This document shows positions 10,946 to 22,522 of a stretch of DNA of 64,000 nt, in pieces. Under the pieces are notes generated by a model. That model did no database searches and was not told the DNA's origin. It saw only the letters and a list, made by a program, of their open reading frames with translations. Where the stretch lies: contig CM077115.1 in NCBI GenBank assembly GCA_039619475.1, forward strand, positions 482,124,400 to 482,188,399. The letters run 5' to 3'. The DNA is from Icerya purchasi. Taxonomy: Eukaryota; Arthropoda; Insecta; Hemiptera; Monophlebidae. The translations under genes were made by a program, and so were the position numbers. Position 1 is the stretch's first letter; every line of letters begins with the position of its first letter.

Positions 10946-13435
10946 TATGATGTTGATGATAATGTTGTTAACGATGATTACAACGATGATTATTTCTTTT
11001 TACAATACATTAAAGGCAGCTTAATCAAGTTTCTTGCAGAAACGGAATATTCATTTGGCGTATTTATAAGAAATAAAAATTTCCACGCAACGCTACGAAA
11101 ACATATAAATAGTGGTAAGTTTCTTGCCTACAATTTCCGATCGTTATTCGTCGAAATGCCTGCAATTTAACGAAAATCAATTTTTTAAAACGAATACATG
11201 TCAAACGGTTTTAGCGCTGTGATACTGGTACGAAGGACCGCAAAAAAAAAAAAAAAAAAAAAAAAAGTTCCGATGCGTATAAACAGGTTGTTCCAGTTAC
11301 CCCTATGCATGTGTCAATATTTTGCGGAACCGGTTGTTAAGAAAAGTCAAAAGAATGGTTTCATTTGCCGAGAACAGAATTGACGTTGCATTCCAGTTAG
11401 GAGCGAACTACAAGCACTGAAACACTATACTTTGATGTGCTTTTATAGAAAATTAATCTCTTCGATGAGTCTATGCGATGCACATCATGGTTTGTGAGCA
11501 ACAGTACCATGCAAGGGGGTCTACAAATACCCACATTGTGATTCAGGAAATAAACTTCCATAGTAGCCGATATTATGATCGCCAGACGGGACACATCAAT
11601 CTCCTTCGTTATCTCATTGACTAATAACACAACTCAACGACGGCTTTAACATCTACAACCCAACGACCTACTTCGGGGAACCATTTAGAATTACTGCGCA
11701 CTATATACCGATTGTATGTCAATCCTTAGACTCCTCCTAGCTGCAGCGTCAGATCAGGTCAATAATTTATAGTATTTAATACTGATTATTATTTTAAGCA
11801 ACTTTGTAGTTATATATTAATTTTGCCTATCGTTTATTCTTTCTCTTCCATCTCCGGTAATCATTCATATTAAAGCGTCCTTCATTACTTCTATCTCTAG
11901 TAGTGTTCAATTCTAATTCGTTTCTTCCTCTCTCCCTCACCGACATAATCTAATGCTCGGTCATTTGCCTTCGGCTGGCGATCCAAAAACAAAAAACAAA
12001 ACAAAAAGAACAGAACAAAAAAAGTTATCGACTTGAAATCATGTTTGTTTGTTTGTTTACGAGGTAAAACGCGTAGCGAGCATGTTTTTATAAAACCTTG
12101 ATCAAACATGCACTTTATTTAAAAGAAAGAAACAAAAAGGACACATAATTTGTGTCCGGTTATGATGTTTCTTATTTCGCAAGGTACAAAATTCCCCTTG
12201 TCTTGGTGGCTTTTAAAGATTACCAGAGGAGTTATTCGAAGGAAAGATGAAATATTTTCAAGTAGAAACGCCGTAGTTAATTGTTTTAATGTAGAAAAAA
12301 CAAGACATGCGATTACATTAACGAGTAGACACGATGCTGCGAAGAAGAAAACACAATGGAGAATATTGAGACCAAGGCTTGATTTTGTCGCTCTAAACAG
12401 GGTTCGAAGCTCTTTACCCCTTTTCCCCGTACTGTTCTCATTAAAAGACTTACTTTAATAAACACAGCGGTCTGACGCATCAGAATACTGCGCATGCACT
12501 GCTGATTTGCTTACATGGTTAGAGGTTTTTTTTTATTTATTTTTTTTTTAAATTGATAGTGTTACGTTAGTTTTCCGAAACGAGTAATGGAATTGTATTA
12601 TTCTTAAGCTGTATTTTTCATTTGTTTAAATTTTGCTTTTAATTTTAAATGCTTCTAAAATAAACTTGCCTTCATTCTTTCCATCTCCTATCGCCTCAGA
12701 ATGTAACTTGTTAGTATAATACATTCAAGTGGTTTGAACTTATTTTAATGATGAAGGTTCATTCAAAAGTGTACCTGTCAGCCGTGTTACTATGTATGTC
12801 AGTGATTGTGTGTCGGAAAAGATACCAGGAGAGTCTCTAGATCAATTTTTTTTTTTTTTATTTATTAATATAACAAACGCCAATGACACTTAAAATATTA
12901 TATATCTGAGATTAAGCATGAAAACGTAATTGGAAAAAATTAAAGTAATATCAATGTTAATTATAACACGGATAAGTATGGATTTGAATAAAGAAAACAA
13001 ATTTTAAACCGTCACATTGCCGTTTACAAGCTTTCCATTTTTAAAAAAGTTGATCAACAAGACAAAAAATTTGAGTATTATGCTAAAAATTGCGAAATAA
13101 AATGTTTTTTCTTTTTTAAAATACCGACTTCGAAGTTAACCAAAACTAAAAATTAATGAGAATATACTAAAAGATACAAAATAATTATTCGTTAAGAAGA
13201 TAATAAAAATTTTACAGTGAAATATATCTTTGGGGGTTGACGGCAATTTCCTGAATGTATTTTTCCTTGTCGTATTTCTATTGGTTCCTGTGTACTCTCC
13301 TCTCCCGATGCAGTTCTGTGCCCCCAGTCTTCTTGGATAAATCTTACTTTTGTTATTGAGTAATCGTCCACTGCTGACAAACCCCGAAAAAGAAAGGATA
13401 GAAAATTACGATAATTCTTATAACTGTTTCGAGTC
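10946..13435. other. Gene-poor region; possible eroded retroelement at 11.4-11.8 kb
   Basis: No gene is supported. A 25-base A-run lies at 11242-11266. The block at about 11390-11760 is richer in G and C and breaks into several short frames on both strands, which suggests an eroded transposon, but no motif could be assigned. T-runs occur near 12525-12550 and 12847-12860. A minus-strand frame at 13192-13449 (containing FIQEDWGHRTASGEE) has a more protein-like composition than others but overlaps the palindromic MITE at its start and is unidentified. Confidence 0.4.
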
Positions 13436-13578
13436 GGCATGGAAATCACAAATTGCTATAATAATTAAAAACCACATTAAATATTCATTGTGCTTCTAAT
13501 ACTCGAATCCATAGGAAACGAGTGACTATGCTACTACACTCATTTAATGTAGTTTCTAGATATTGTGATTTCCGTGCC
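13436..13578. mobile_element. Small palindromic MITE, about 143 bp
   Basis: The left arm starts GGCATGGAAATCACAA and the right arm, reverse complemented, starts GGCACGGAAATCACAA. The arms remain similar further in (CCACATTAAAT against CTACATTAAAT), giving a fold-back of about 45 bp per arm. No convincing target duplication was found and the superfamily is not assigned. Confidence 0.7.
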
Positions 13579-14826
13579 TACTTTAATTAAGGTGAATTAT
13601 CATAATGTTATCCGTAAAGCATATCGCTGTGAAATATATTCTTTTTTATTGAATAATTGTTTTTTTACTTTTTAGCGTGTTTTTATTAAATTTTTCTATT
13701 AAAGTATTAAAAAAATAAAAAACAAAAATATTGTGTATTTACGATCGATGAAAAGTTCTGTTCTGTGTTCTTCGCTCGTTTGATTTTCTAAAATGTTTAT
13801 CGGTAAAACGCTCATTATCGTGTTTACACTAAAAACATCTCGACGGCGGTTGTTTATCATTTTGTCGCGATCAGTATAAAGAATTAAGTAATTGTTATAC
13901 CTTCTAGGAAACAAAAACCCAAATCAATTTTGACCTTTAAGAAATCTTTCGGATAGCGATACACTCATATGATTGACACGCAAAGTGATACAACTGTAAA
14001 TGGTAAAGAGACGGTTAGAATAAAAATCCCGCCACCCCACACGCAGAAAATCTTAAAAACCACGTATATCTGAAAAAGCAAAAATGAAAATAATATTATG
14101 GTTAAAATTTTTTTGAAACTGGTCGCCGAGAATTTTTTTTATCAGTAAATAAGATAATTTATTAATTAAAAAAAAAAATAAATATTTTTGCATATTATTA
14201 AACTAAATTATAATTTTTTTTCGCCAATTCCAATAACACTTCTTAGAAAAAATGTTCCTTTTTTCGGTAATTTTGTCAATAAATAAATAAATACTTTTTC
14301 CGTTAGACATGATGGAAAATCCTTAAAATTTTTTTTTTCCCGCCCCGGCGTTTTAGGTGATTCTTCGATAAGAATTAATGCTCTGAAAAGGGAATCGGTA
14401 TAAAAAAAACTTAAAATCATCGTATTACTCTTCAAAAATCGATAGAATTCGATAGTTGCTTTTGAGCCGGTTAATCGTTTGATGCTGCTAATATAAATAT
14501 TTCGCGATCGAAAGATTAATCTCTTTCTTCTCCTTATCAACGGATGAACCTTAGACACTCCCGTTGTTCTTCACATTTACGCATACATAAGAGAGCTAAT
14601 TTAACAATTAGGTTTTTCTTTTTTATTAAGTTCTCTGTGCCCCGTCTCCAGATTAATTATACATTTTTCAATTCTTTCGTTAATAGGTATTATTTTTTTT
14701 TTTAATTCTACACCTAGCTGTGTCGAGCTATCAATAGAAGTTATGATGTCCGCAGTTACTTGAGCGTCACTCGTTCTAGCAAAAGAATGCTTAAGAATCT
14801 TGGTTAGTTAATCGAGTCCTTTCATT
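13579..14826. other. No gene recognised
   Basis: AT-rich DNA. It contains a third, diverged copy of the CTTTTTAG motif of the window start (about 13668-13680) and several A- and T-runs. The minus-strand 116-codon frame at 14208-14558 is lysine-, phenylalanine- and leucine-rich as expected of AT-rich noncoding sequence; no domain is seen in it. Confidence 0.4.
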
Positions 14827-15996
14827 TTACTTATTGCAACCGACGTAGTTCTGTGGAATTGTCGAGCACGCTGACCCCGCTGTCCAGTTTGGATGATCGT
14901 ATAGCTTCATAGCGTGTTCCGTAGCTTCTTTTTTTGTCACATCAGCAACATAAGGAACGTCCGGGTCGCGATGTAGAGTTTTATTGGAAACGAACCACGG
15001 AGTATTTTCCATCATTCGTAATGTTCTGTTCTGGAACCGTTGTATTATTGTTGTGTTCTTCGCAGCCTCACATTTAATAGCCATATTTCCAGATAGGGGC
15101 TAATATTTGTTAATAGCAATGCCAGTGGTGGTCCCTTTGACCGGTGTGGTATATTTAAAAAAAAAAAAAAAAGAAAATAACCTTATTTTCTAAGGACAAT
15201 TTTAAAGGGGGCGACCAGTTATGACATTTGTCGAACTTTTAAACTTTATTTCTTTTGGTTTTAATTTTTTTTTGCCATGTTAGTTTTTTATCTAGATGTA
15301 CGACCAAGTATTTAGCACTGTCGCTTGGTGGCAAAATTTTACTATTGATTATAATATCTTTTGGTATGATCTTTCTGCTGGTAAAGATTACTCTTCTAGA
15401 TTTATCTTCATTCATTTGTATTTGTCACTGTTTGCGATCCTTCGTTTAACAAGTTTTGTAGGTTTTTACTAGCATTAGTAGGACAATGGCTGTCACAAAA
15501 TATAGCTGTATCATCTGCGAATGTAGCTGCTAAGCTTTTATTGGGTACGTGGGAGATCAGCTATATATTAGATAAAGCAGTGGTCTTAAAATATTGCCTT
15601 GTGGTGGAAATGCAGCAGATACGGGATGTATATCGGATACTTCATCACCTGTTTTTATCTGAAAGTATCTTTCTTGTAAAAATTAACTATTGAATTTGTA
15701 GTACTGGTGTGGGGAAAATGAATATTAATTTCATGCATTGATCCATTATGCCAGACTTTATCAAAAGCTCGGCTGATATCAAGGGATATCGAGTCATGGA
15801 TTTTCTTTTCTTCCAGATTGCATTCCATTTTCTGAATGACTCTATGTATCTGCTGGATCGATGAATGTTTATTTTGCTAAAGCCATATTGATGTTTGGTA
15901 GTATTTCTATACCGTCTTTAATTTTATTTAACCTTTTTGTTAATATCAATTTCTCGTATAGCTTAGAAATTATAGTTCTCAAACATTCATACTCTC
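14827..15996 (-). pseudogene. Jockey-like LINE, copy 1: reverse transcriptase to C-terminus
   Basis: Read on the minus strand from about 15996 downwards, in several frames, the blocks come in the order of a Jockey-clade ORF2. First are HSSIQQIHRVIQKMECNLEE and SLDISRAFDKVWHNG (reverse transcriptase motif A with catalytic Asp). Next are FADDTAIF (motif C with both Asp residues; about 15530-15505) and the thumb block around PPSDSAKYL (about 15335-15300). Last is a 86-codon open C-terminal segment (15084-14827) containing IIQRFQNRTLRMMENTPWFV. A PQG...LRPLLYLIY block precedes motif C. Frame changes and stops are frequent, so the copy is dead although both catalytic motifs survive. About 100 bp at 15120-15225 with inverted-repeat-like ends (GTGGTCCCTTTGA against TAAAGGGGGCGACCA) replaces the expected coding sequence and may be a small insertion. 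A paralogue lies at 24790-26192 in the same orientation. Confidence 0.85.
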
Positions 15997-16475
15997 TTAA
16001 AAATCACCTCGTCGACCGTCAGGCAATCCCAGCCGACACAGCTAATGAAAGTTCGTACATAGTAGTTCGTTGCCTACTCCACTTTCTCTATTTCTTCCCT
16101 CATTATCACACTTCCTCTTAAATATCTGCAGCTTAAAATGGCGCTATTAGTAACACTTTGGAAAAAGATAAAAAAAACATTTTTTCGTAAAATACAAAAT
16201 TCTAAGGGTATATAGCAAATTTCGAGTTCTAATCGAGAGTGTAGAGGACATTGCAGAATTGCACCACAGTTTTTGTACACAATCTGTCGAACGCTACTCA
16301 CAAATCCACGGTTCGGCATTGTCAGTGGCGACAAGATAGCATAGGTAACAAGCTAAAAAACATCCTGTGCCACGAGAAGTCCTTAGTCATTGCCGTGATA
16401 TTACATTTCACTAAGTCACTAGGAGATTTTGTATGTTACATTAAAGTGAAATAACAATGGAAGTAAACACTCTCT
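15997..16475. other. No gene recognised
   Basis: The Jockey-like similarity stops near 15996. The remaining 480 bp hold short open frames on both strands with no motif. Nothing specific is seen. Confidence 0.35.
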
Positions 16476-16859
16476 ACCCCCCCATGAGAACTGAAATAGT
16501 TATTATAAATACAAAAAAATCTGAAAAAAATCACAAATTTAAAATAAATACTGATGATTTTTTAAGGTGTTTTTACCTACTTTTAAAAGAAAAAAGAAAA
16601 AATATGCTGCATATTTTTAGGTACTTCATTAATATTTTATGCAAAAAAATTTTATTACGAGTATAATTAATAACATATGTAATTTTTATTAATGTTCATA
16701 TACGGGGTAATTCATTTATGTAAATTATTAATATATAAATCAAAATGATGGAAATTATTACTAGTATAAATATTAGTGAAAAATGTATTATAAAATAAGT
16801 ATGCAAAGAAAATTTTCAACCCCCCCCCTCCCATTTCCAAAATTCTGGGCACGGGCCTG
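16476..16859. mobile_element. hAT-type MITE, inverted partial copy of the 10.5-kb element
   Basis: This block is nearly identical, in reverse complement, to the interior and one end of the MITE at 10523-10937. It ends with GGGCACGGGCCTG at 16859, the complement of the CAGGCCCGTGCCC terminus. The opposite terminus (CAAGGCCGTGTCC) is missing: the sequence starts within the C-run next to it, so the copy is truncated or was eroded there. No target duplication remains. Close identity between the two copies suggests fairly recent activity of this family. Confidence 0.85.
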
Positions 16860-18173
16860 TGGCTGAGTAACGAAAGTTTAAATCAAAAAATCGGAAAAAT
16901 TTGAAAACTTTATACTCTAGTTTTCGTGACACTTGTGTCCTGTTTTCGATTAATTTTAAAGTCATATCGATTATACGATTTTTACCTTGACGGTAATTTT
17001 TTAAGTCCTCTCTGCCTTGTAATAGTTCATAATTATCGTGTAACATCAACTATCTCTCTCATCATATGGACACTACAACTAGTATCCATCGTCCGTAAGG
17101 AAATGTTCGCTTTTGTATCTAACCGATAATATAGGACTGTCCATCGTGCTTTGGTCATTATTATACCACGCCCACGAGTAGTGGGGTAGCATATCTTCTG
17201 TGTGTTACCAAGTATCCGGAAGATAAGTGGCTCCAGCAAAATTCAACGCCGAACAAGAAAGAGAAGTGGATATCACACGTCAGTGGACCGATATTTGCTT
17301 AAGAGCACATACATGTGGAATTTAATATAGTGTATATTATTATCAGTTGTCTTATCTCCACTGGGAGAGGAGGCAATATCGCTTTTAATTTAAATTTTTT
17401 TACTTTTTCTTTTTTTTAGACTATTATTGAAAAATTCCAATTTCCGCTTATACGGATCATAAAAGGTATTCGCGGAATATTTCGAATCTCACATTCCGTG
17501 TTGACCTCTCCTGGATCCATTTTTAAGTCAGTTTTCCTAACGCGTGTATGTATATGTATGTATCACGAACAACTCAAAAACTGCTACTAGCAGAGAGTTG
17601 AAATTTTGGATTCTTTTAACATTACTAGTTGTGTACACCTCTACCTTTTTGATAAGCAATCGATTTAAGGAAAAACTCTCCTGCAGCGTTTTGTGGAATT
17701 TTTCTCATAACGGAAAAAAAACTGTAGAAAATTTGGACGCGGGATTGTTACATTTATTTACCACTCGTTTTAATGTTTAATAGTTTTACAAGAAAATCAC
17801 GTGGTGTTGCCCGCGTCTGATTTTTTTTATTTTAATTTTTTATTTAAAAAAGAGGAACACGCTTGATCAGATGTTTTAAGTGAACTCGAAAAAGTAGTAC
17901 CGGTGTGAAAGAATATGTACTTAATACTGCAGCTGTAATGTTTAATTAGTTGTTTATTTAACGGAGTTTATCGCATACTAGCATTTGAGTAACACGTACG
18001 GAAAACGCGAGACTGTATCTGGCAAGTGTCAAAAGGTTAAGCATTTTTTTCTTATTTTCTTATTTTTTTAACCAAGAGAAGACCGCTTCGTTTATTTATT
18101 CTGTTTCACTATCGATTCTGCATTTGTGTTTGCCTTCTTCGTTGAAGTCGTTTGCATTTAACAAGTTTAACAG

Positions 18174-18222
18174 TAATAATAATAATAATAATAAAAATAA
18201 TAATAATAGTAATAGTACTAAT
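18174..18222. repeat. Imperfect (AAT)n microsatellite
   Basis: AAT units with scattered AAA, AGT and ACT variants. The minus-strand open frame over it, rich in isoleucine, is a product of the repeat. Confidence 0.8.
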
Positions 18223-19790
18223 AGTACTAATGGTAATGGTAGCAGTAATGTCACTGCGGTTGACAGGAAACGAGTAAAACATTGAACAAGGCGATCTGCT
18301 TATGATCTGCCGTGGTGCGTTTGCATGAATAATCAAGCTAGCGACGGTTCCACCGCTCTCCTAAATCAATTATTATTGTAATTATTTACCTTCTATTCGA
18401 AAGCGCGGGTTTCAACAGTTGTTCTTACCATCCTGAATTAACCTCACTCTAATTTAAACTGAATATATAATTATAACTGCGATTTCGTGACATTCGATGG
18501 CGTCGTCATCGTGTCGTCGTTTTAGTTTGGTCCGCTGGGAACTATGAACAAAAGCAAACAGTTTAAACGAGTCGGTCGAAATATCGCGAATCGGATCCTA
18601 ATCGAGGTTTGCCGTCGAAGACACTCTTCAGAATCGATTATATCCCGAGTTGAAAAATCAAAGTACTCGCGATGTAGGCTATTCATGTTCGCGCATATTT
18701 CATTCGCTCTGAATGGGAAGGTGGCAGCTTGCACGCATTAAGATAAGTGAAGGAGAGTTGTATTTTGTTCGCTTAATATGACGTTAATTAGACAGTTTTC
18801 TTCCGTTCTATTCTGTTACTGCGTTATCCGTTTTGCGTGAAGCGTAATTAATAAAAATCGGTCTCGCTTAATTATTCCTTCAAGCGTTGGCGCGCACTAT
18901 GAATATATATGTATATCGAGACCCTCAAAATGTACGAAACATTTTTTGTCTCCAAACGGGGACATACGTCTGTGCAGGATCTACCGAGCTTAGAAATACA
19001 CGTTCTCTTAGTGAAATAACCCGTTTCCTCATGGCGTGCTATGTAACCTGCCGTTGGGATTTTGGTTTTTCTCATTAATGTCATTTTTCGGTAAAATTTA
19101 CAATATTTATTTGCAAGCGAGAATTCAACGGATCAACGCTAATTATCCCGCCCGAGGACTTCTAGTCTAACGGAAGATCAGTTACGCCAGCTTTCCCGAA
19201 TCCGCGTGTCATTACAACGCACTTATGAAAACGGCTTCATCGCGCTAAGCTCCTCGCCAGTTTAATTGTTGACTCTCCGGTACGAATCATACGCCCAAAA
19301 TATCTGAGTACGCATCTGGTGCCGGCGCAGCTATTTATCCTTTTAGAGATCTGTTGATGGTTATGCGAAGCAATCAACGTCACCGCCGTCTTGTCCGAAT
19401 TGTAGTTTGTTTTTGCTTGGTAAAAGAAAAATACCGACAACCCAACTAGATCGCAGTAAGCCTTCACGTTCTCTTCAAACGCGTACCATGGAATTTCTTG
19501 TTCCTGAATTTCTGCCACGTATTTGCCTGCTTAATCGAGCTCCAAGTTTTACGCGCTACTCGAAACCGGTCTTATCGCCCTCACGGTTTTTGCTGGTAAT
19601 AATTTTTGGCCGACTAATGGATCAGTAATTTCGTCTTTCTCTTATTCAGTGCTTTTTGCTTTAAGTCGTTGCAATATGCATGCCATATCTCTTTTTTAAA
19701 TCTGAGGCTATTAGTGCCGTTTGCAATTTAACGGAGTCAACCAATTAAGAAACATTTTTGTCTCCTTCTGACGATCGATTGGTCTTCTCG

Positions 19791-19793
<3 letters not shown>

Positions 19794-19848
<55 letters not shown>

Positions 19849-19888
19849 ATATATAATATATTATATATATATATATATATATTATATT
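19794..19888. repeat. (TA)n microsatellite, interrupted
   Basis: About 50 bases of pure TA, then GTGTATATATAATATA and a second TA tract. A long uninterrupted TA run can extrude a cruciform and is a frequent length polymorphism. Confidence 0.9.
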
Positions 19889-20641
19889 TCTCACATAACG
19901 GAGCGGACAAAATAAAGCCCCGTGATCGATGTACTACTGACTGCTAAACGCTTGAGTAAACTGATTTATCAATTCCCATTTCTGCGTCACTCCGTTTAAT
20001 CTGACTGAATCTTCCAAATTGATTGAAAATGTTCCAAAGATTTTCTACCCATTGTACGCAATCGACAACCTCTTTTTTGCGATACGCAAGAGAATTGCGA
20101 ATTTTTAACTTCATCATTCAGTTTGCTTTTTTCATTCCCGCCGAGTCTCTATATTCGCGAAAGAGCATCAAGTCCATCGTGTAAAGATTATTATTATGAT
20201 TTTCCGGGCATGGCATATGGGTGCTTGTACGATAATTATTACAATCCTTCGGTGACCTATTTTATAAGCCGTAACGATCGGCACCAATTTTCCGTGAGTA
20301 CAATTTCCATATTATCAAACAGAACGTTTTCGTAGTAGCGGATTAATGATGATACCTGAAGCTTTATTGTTTCTGGCGTCGTAGCGGTAATAAAGTTACT
20401 CTATAGTATGGGGACTTTTGTTCGCTTTGTGCCGCGGTTTCAAAGGCACGGCAAAGGATAATTCTCTTCCGGTCCTTTGGGCAGTTTTTTATAGGCTTTT
20501 ATTTAACTCGTTTTATCAGTCTGTCTGTCTGTCTGGGGGGAATTTTGCGAACGATTTTTCACCTACTTCCCGATGAATTAAAAAAGTGTTCTTTTGCAGA
20601 AATGCTTGTTATAGATGACAATACAATATTATGCAACATCC

Positions 20642-20787
20642 GGGTTTCCAGCTTTATAATTAGACCCTCGGGAGGACGAAAGCTCGAAATTTTTAAAAAA
20701 AATATATATGTATATTTTTTTCGGGCATGTGATATATCGTTGGAAAGATGGCTATTTGTCGAGAATAAAACCATATTTTATTTCTTT
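20642..20787 (+). repeat. Dispersed repeat family C, copy 1
   Basis: This block matches the reverse complement of 36345-36490. Shared words include AAAGCTCGAAA against AAACCCGAAAG, a run leading into TTTTTTTCGGGCATG against TTTTTTCCCCGGACATG, and GTTGGAAAGAT against GTCGGAAAGAT. In both copies one frame stays open across the block; here it contains FIIRPSGGRKLEIFKKN. The nature of the element is unknown. Confidence 0.65.
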
Positions 20788-21623
20788 ATATAGGGGAGGA
20801 ATAACGGGAGTAGGTGCAGCATGATTTTTTTCGGAAATATTGAAATACGCATCCAGCGTTAATACGTTCCCTGTTCATAGTACACTACTTTGAGCATCAT
20901 ACTCGACAGCTCGGACGGACTTCATCGCTTGACAGACTGTACACGCTGTACAGATGTAGATATATAGGAATGAGAAAATGAGCGAAGGAGAAAAAATAAT
21001 AAAATGGAAAGAATGCGACCCATTATTTAATAATAAAATGTAACACAAATTTCTGTAAATGTCCTATAATCAAGATATTGAATAAAATAAAGCAAAATAA
21101 AGTACAATTCTAAATTTATTATTTTTTTTATTGAAATACACAGTAAAAAAGGCCAGACCAAAAAATTAAAAATAAAAAAAAATCAATTTTTTTTTTTTTT
21201 AAATACGCTTTTATTTCTGCACTAAGAAGTACAAAATAACTCTTTACTAGTGTGCGACTACCAGATATCTTAACATTAAAATCTGAAACTACAAAATATT
21301 CTGAAAAATAAAAGCGGGAGCTGCAGTTACAAAAATATTCGGTGTGTGTGGTATTGTGATGCACAGCAATAGAACAATGGTGATTGTAGTTTTGGCTTAG
21401 AATGTATTATAATATTAATGTTTAATTATTAATCTGCGGCCCTGCTTTTATTTTTCGGAATATTTTTTAGTTTCAGATTTTAATGATAAGATGCGTATCT
21501 GGTAGTCGCACGCTAATAAAGTTGTACTTTTTAGGGGCATAAATAAAAACGTATTTTTTTTTATTTCGTTTTAATTCTACTGTCGATGTTTATCATTTGC
21601 GTTGTCATTCTCAGTTGAGAACC
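20788..21623. other. No gene recognised
   Basis: AT-rich DNA. A block at about 21200-21310 and one at about 21470-21560 look like an inverted repeat of each other: TTTTTAAATACGCTTTTATT then GTGCGACTACCAGATATC in the first, and GCGTATCTGGTAGTCGCACGC then AAAACGTATTTTT in the second (the longer word shown as GCGTATCTGGTAGTCGCAC). This suggests a further palindromic MITE of about 350 bp (about 21185-21560), whose outer boundaries I could not fix. Confidence 0.45.
21185..21560. mobile_element. Possible fold-back MITE
   Basis: The left half contains AAATACGCTTTTATTTCTGC, AAGTACAAAATAACT and GTGCGACTACCAGATA. The right half contains, in complementary order, ATCTGGTAGTCGCAC, AAGTTGTACTTTTTAG and GGGCATAAATAAAAACGTAT. 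Arms of roughly 80-100 bp therefore fold back on each other with a central part of about 180 bp. No target duplication was identified. Confidence 0.6.
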
Positions 21624-21631
21624 CTCTACAT

Positions 21632-21871
21632 CAGGGGTGGCCAACCCAAGTGATCTCGCGGGCCACTTTGGAAGTGTATCATAATTCCGCGGGCCGCATA
21701 TAAAATCATATATCCCCATATTAGATTTAGACCCACTATATAGACACTTGTTATATTAAATGTTTTAACATGCGCATGCATTATGAGTTCACAGAACATA
21801 ATTTTTTACTACTTTGGCCATCTCAGAGGCCGTAAAAATGTTGAAGGCGGGCCGCGGGTTGGCCACCCCTG
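21632..21871. mobile_element. Complete hAT-type MITE, 240 bp
   Basis: Terminal inverted repeats are perfect over 16 bp: CAGGGGTGGCCAACCC at 21632-21647 and its complement at 21856-21871. The flanks carry a perfect 8-bp duplication CTCTACAT (21624-21631 and 21872-21879). The CAGGGGTGGCCAAC terminus is characteristic of a widespread hAT group. Inside, short GC-rich GCGGGCC words lie close to both ends and the centre is AT-rich. No transposase is encoded, so movement would need a transposase from elsewhere. Confidence 0.95.
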
Positions 21872-22382
21872 CTCTACATAGTGCTTGCAGGTAACGCGGA
21901 CCCACACTCCCGTATTTGGCAGATTCGTAGTTCAACGCACATTTCGTGGAATGTGGCTCGATGATATTTATTCGTGTTTGCATTTACGCCTGTTTTTGTT
22001 TTTTTTTGGTGTGTTTTCCTTTTTTTCTGTAAATCGGTTATAATTAGAAATAGGTTATAATTAGAAATTTTTATAAAAAGTCGAATTTACATTCTGCGTT
22101 TTTATTATTTAAACTACCGTAATCGGTTTCGAACCGCGTCTGTAGTTTCATCAAAACCAGTGTACCTGATGTAAGCGCGTCTTTTTTTTAAAATTTTTGA
22201 CGATACGATATTTTGTCTTTTACTCTCGACAATATTTAATCATTGGCAGGTGAAAAACAGTCAGAGCTTGTATACGTCATTGCTCTGACGACAATAGTTT
22301 TTGATGAACCGCTATTTTATGCTTACAGTTTTATATTAGAACTATAAGTCGCGGTCATGAACGACATTTACATTTTTTTTTC

Positions 22383-22383
<1 letters not shown>

Positions 22384-22441
<58 letters not shown>
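22384..22441. repeat. (TTA)n microsatellite
   Basis: About 19 uninterrupted TTA units. Confidence 0.95.
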
Positions 22442-22442
<1 letters not shown>

Positions 22443-22522
22443 GGCTCATCAACCAGGGACCTTTATCCAGAAACAATTAGAGAGCGGAATAAATCAGTTA
22501 TATTTTCATGCGGTCAATATTT

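Larger units (their letters stand above)
16860..20640. other. Gene-poor region with microsatellites
   Basis: No gene is supported. A block at about 17540-17830 (containing ACGAACAACTCAAAAACTGC and ending near GTTGCCCGCGTC) has the look of a dispersed arthropod repeat but has no second copy in the window. A region at about 18480-19660 is richer in G and C, with short open frames on both strands (for instance 19237-19518, minus) and no motif I can assign; it could be a conserved noncoding block or an old transposon. Microsatellites are listed separately. Confidence 0.4.

Noticed and set aside
14208..14558. 116-codon minus-strand frame
   Set aside because: Lys/Phe/Leu-rich, no domain, in AT-rich DNA with homopolymers; chance frame is likely.
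16457..16666. Peptide shared with the frame at 10708-10896, suggesting a conserved gene
   Set aside because: Both are the same MITE read in the same frame; the similarity is of the DNA repeat.
22384..22441. CRISPR-like or other spaced repeat array
   Set aside because: It is a plain trinucleotide microsatellite; no spaced repeat array with constant spacers occurs in the window.
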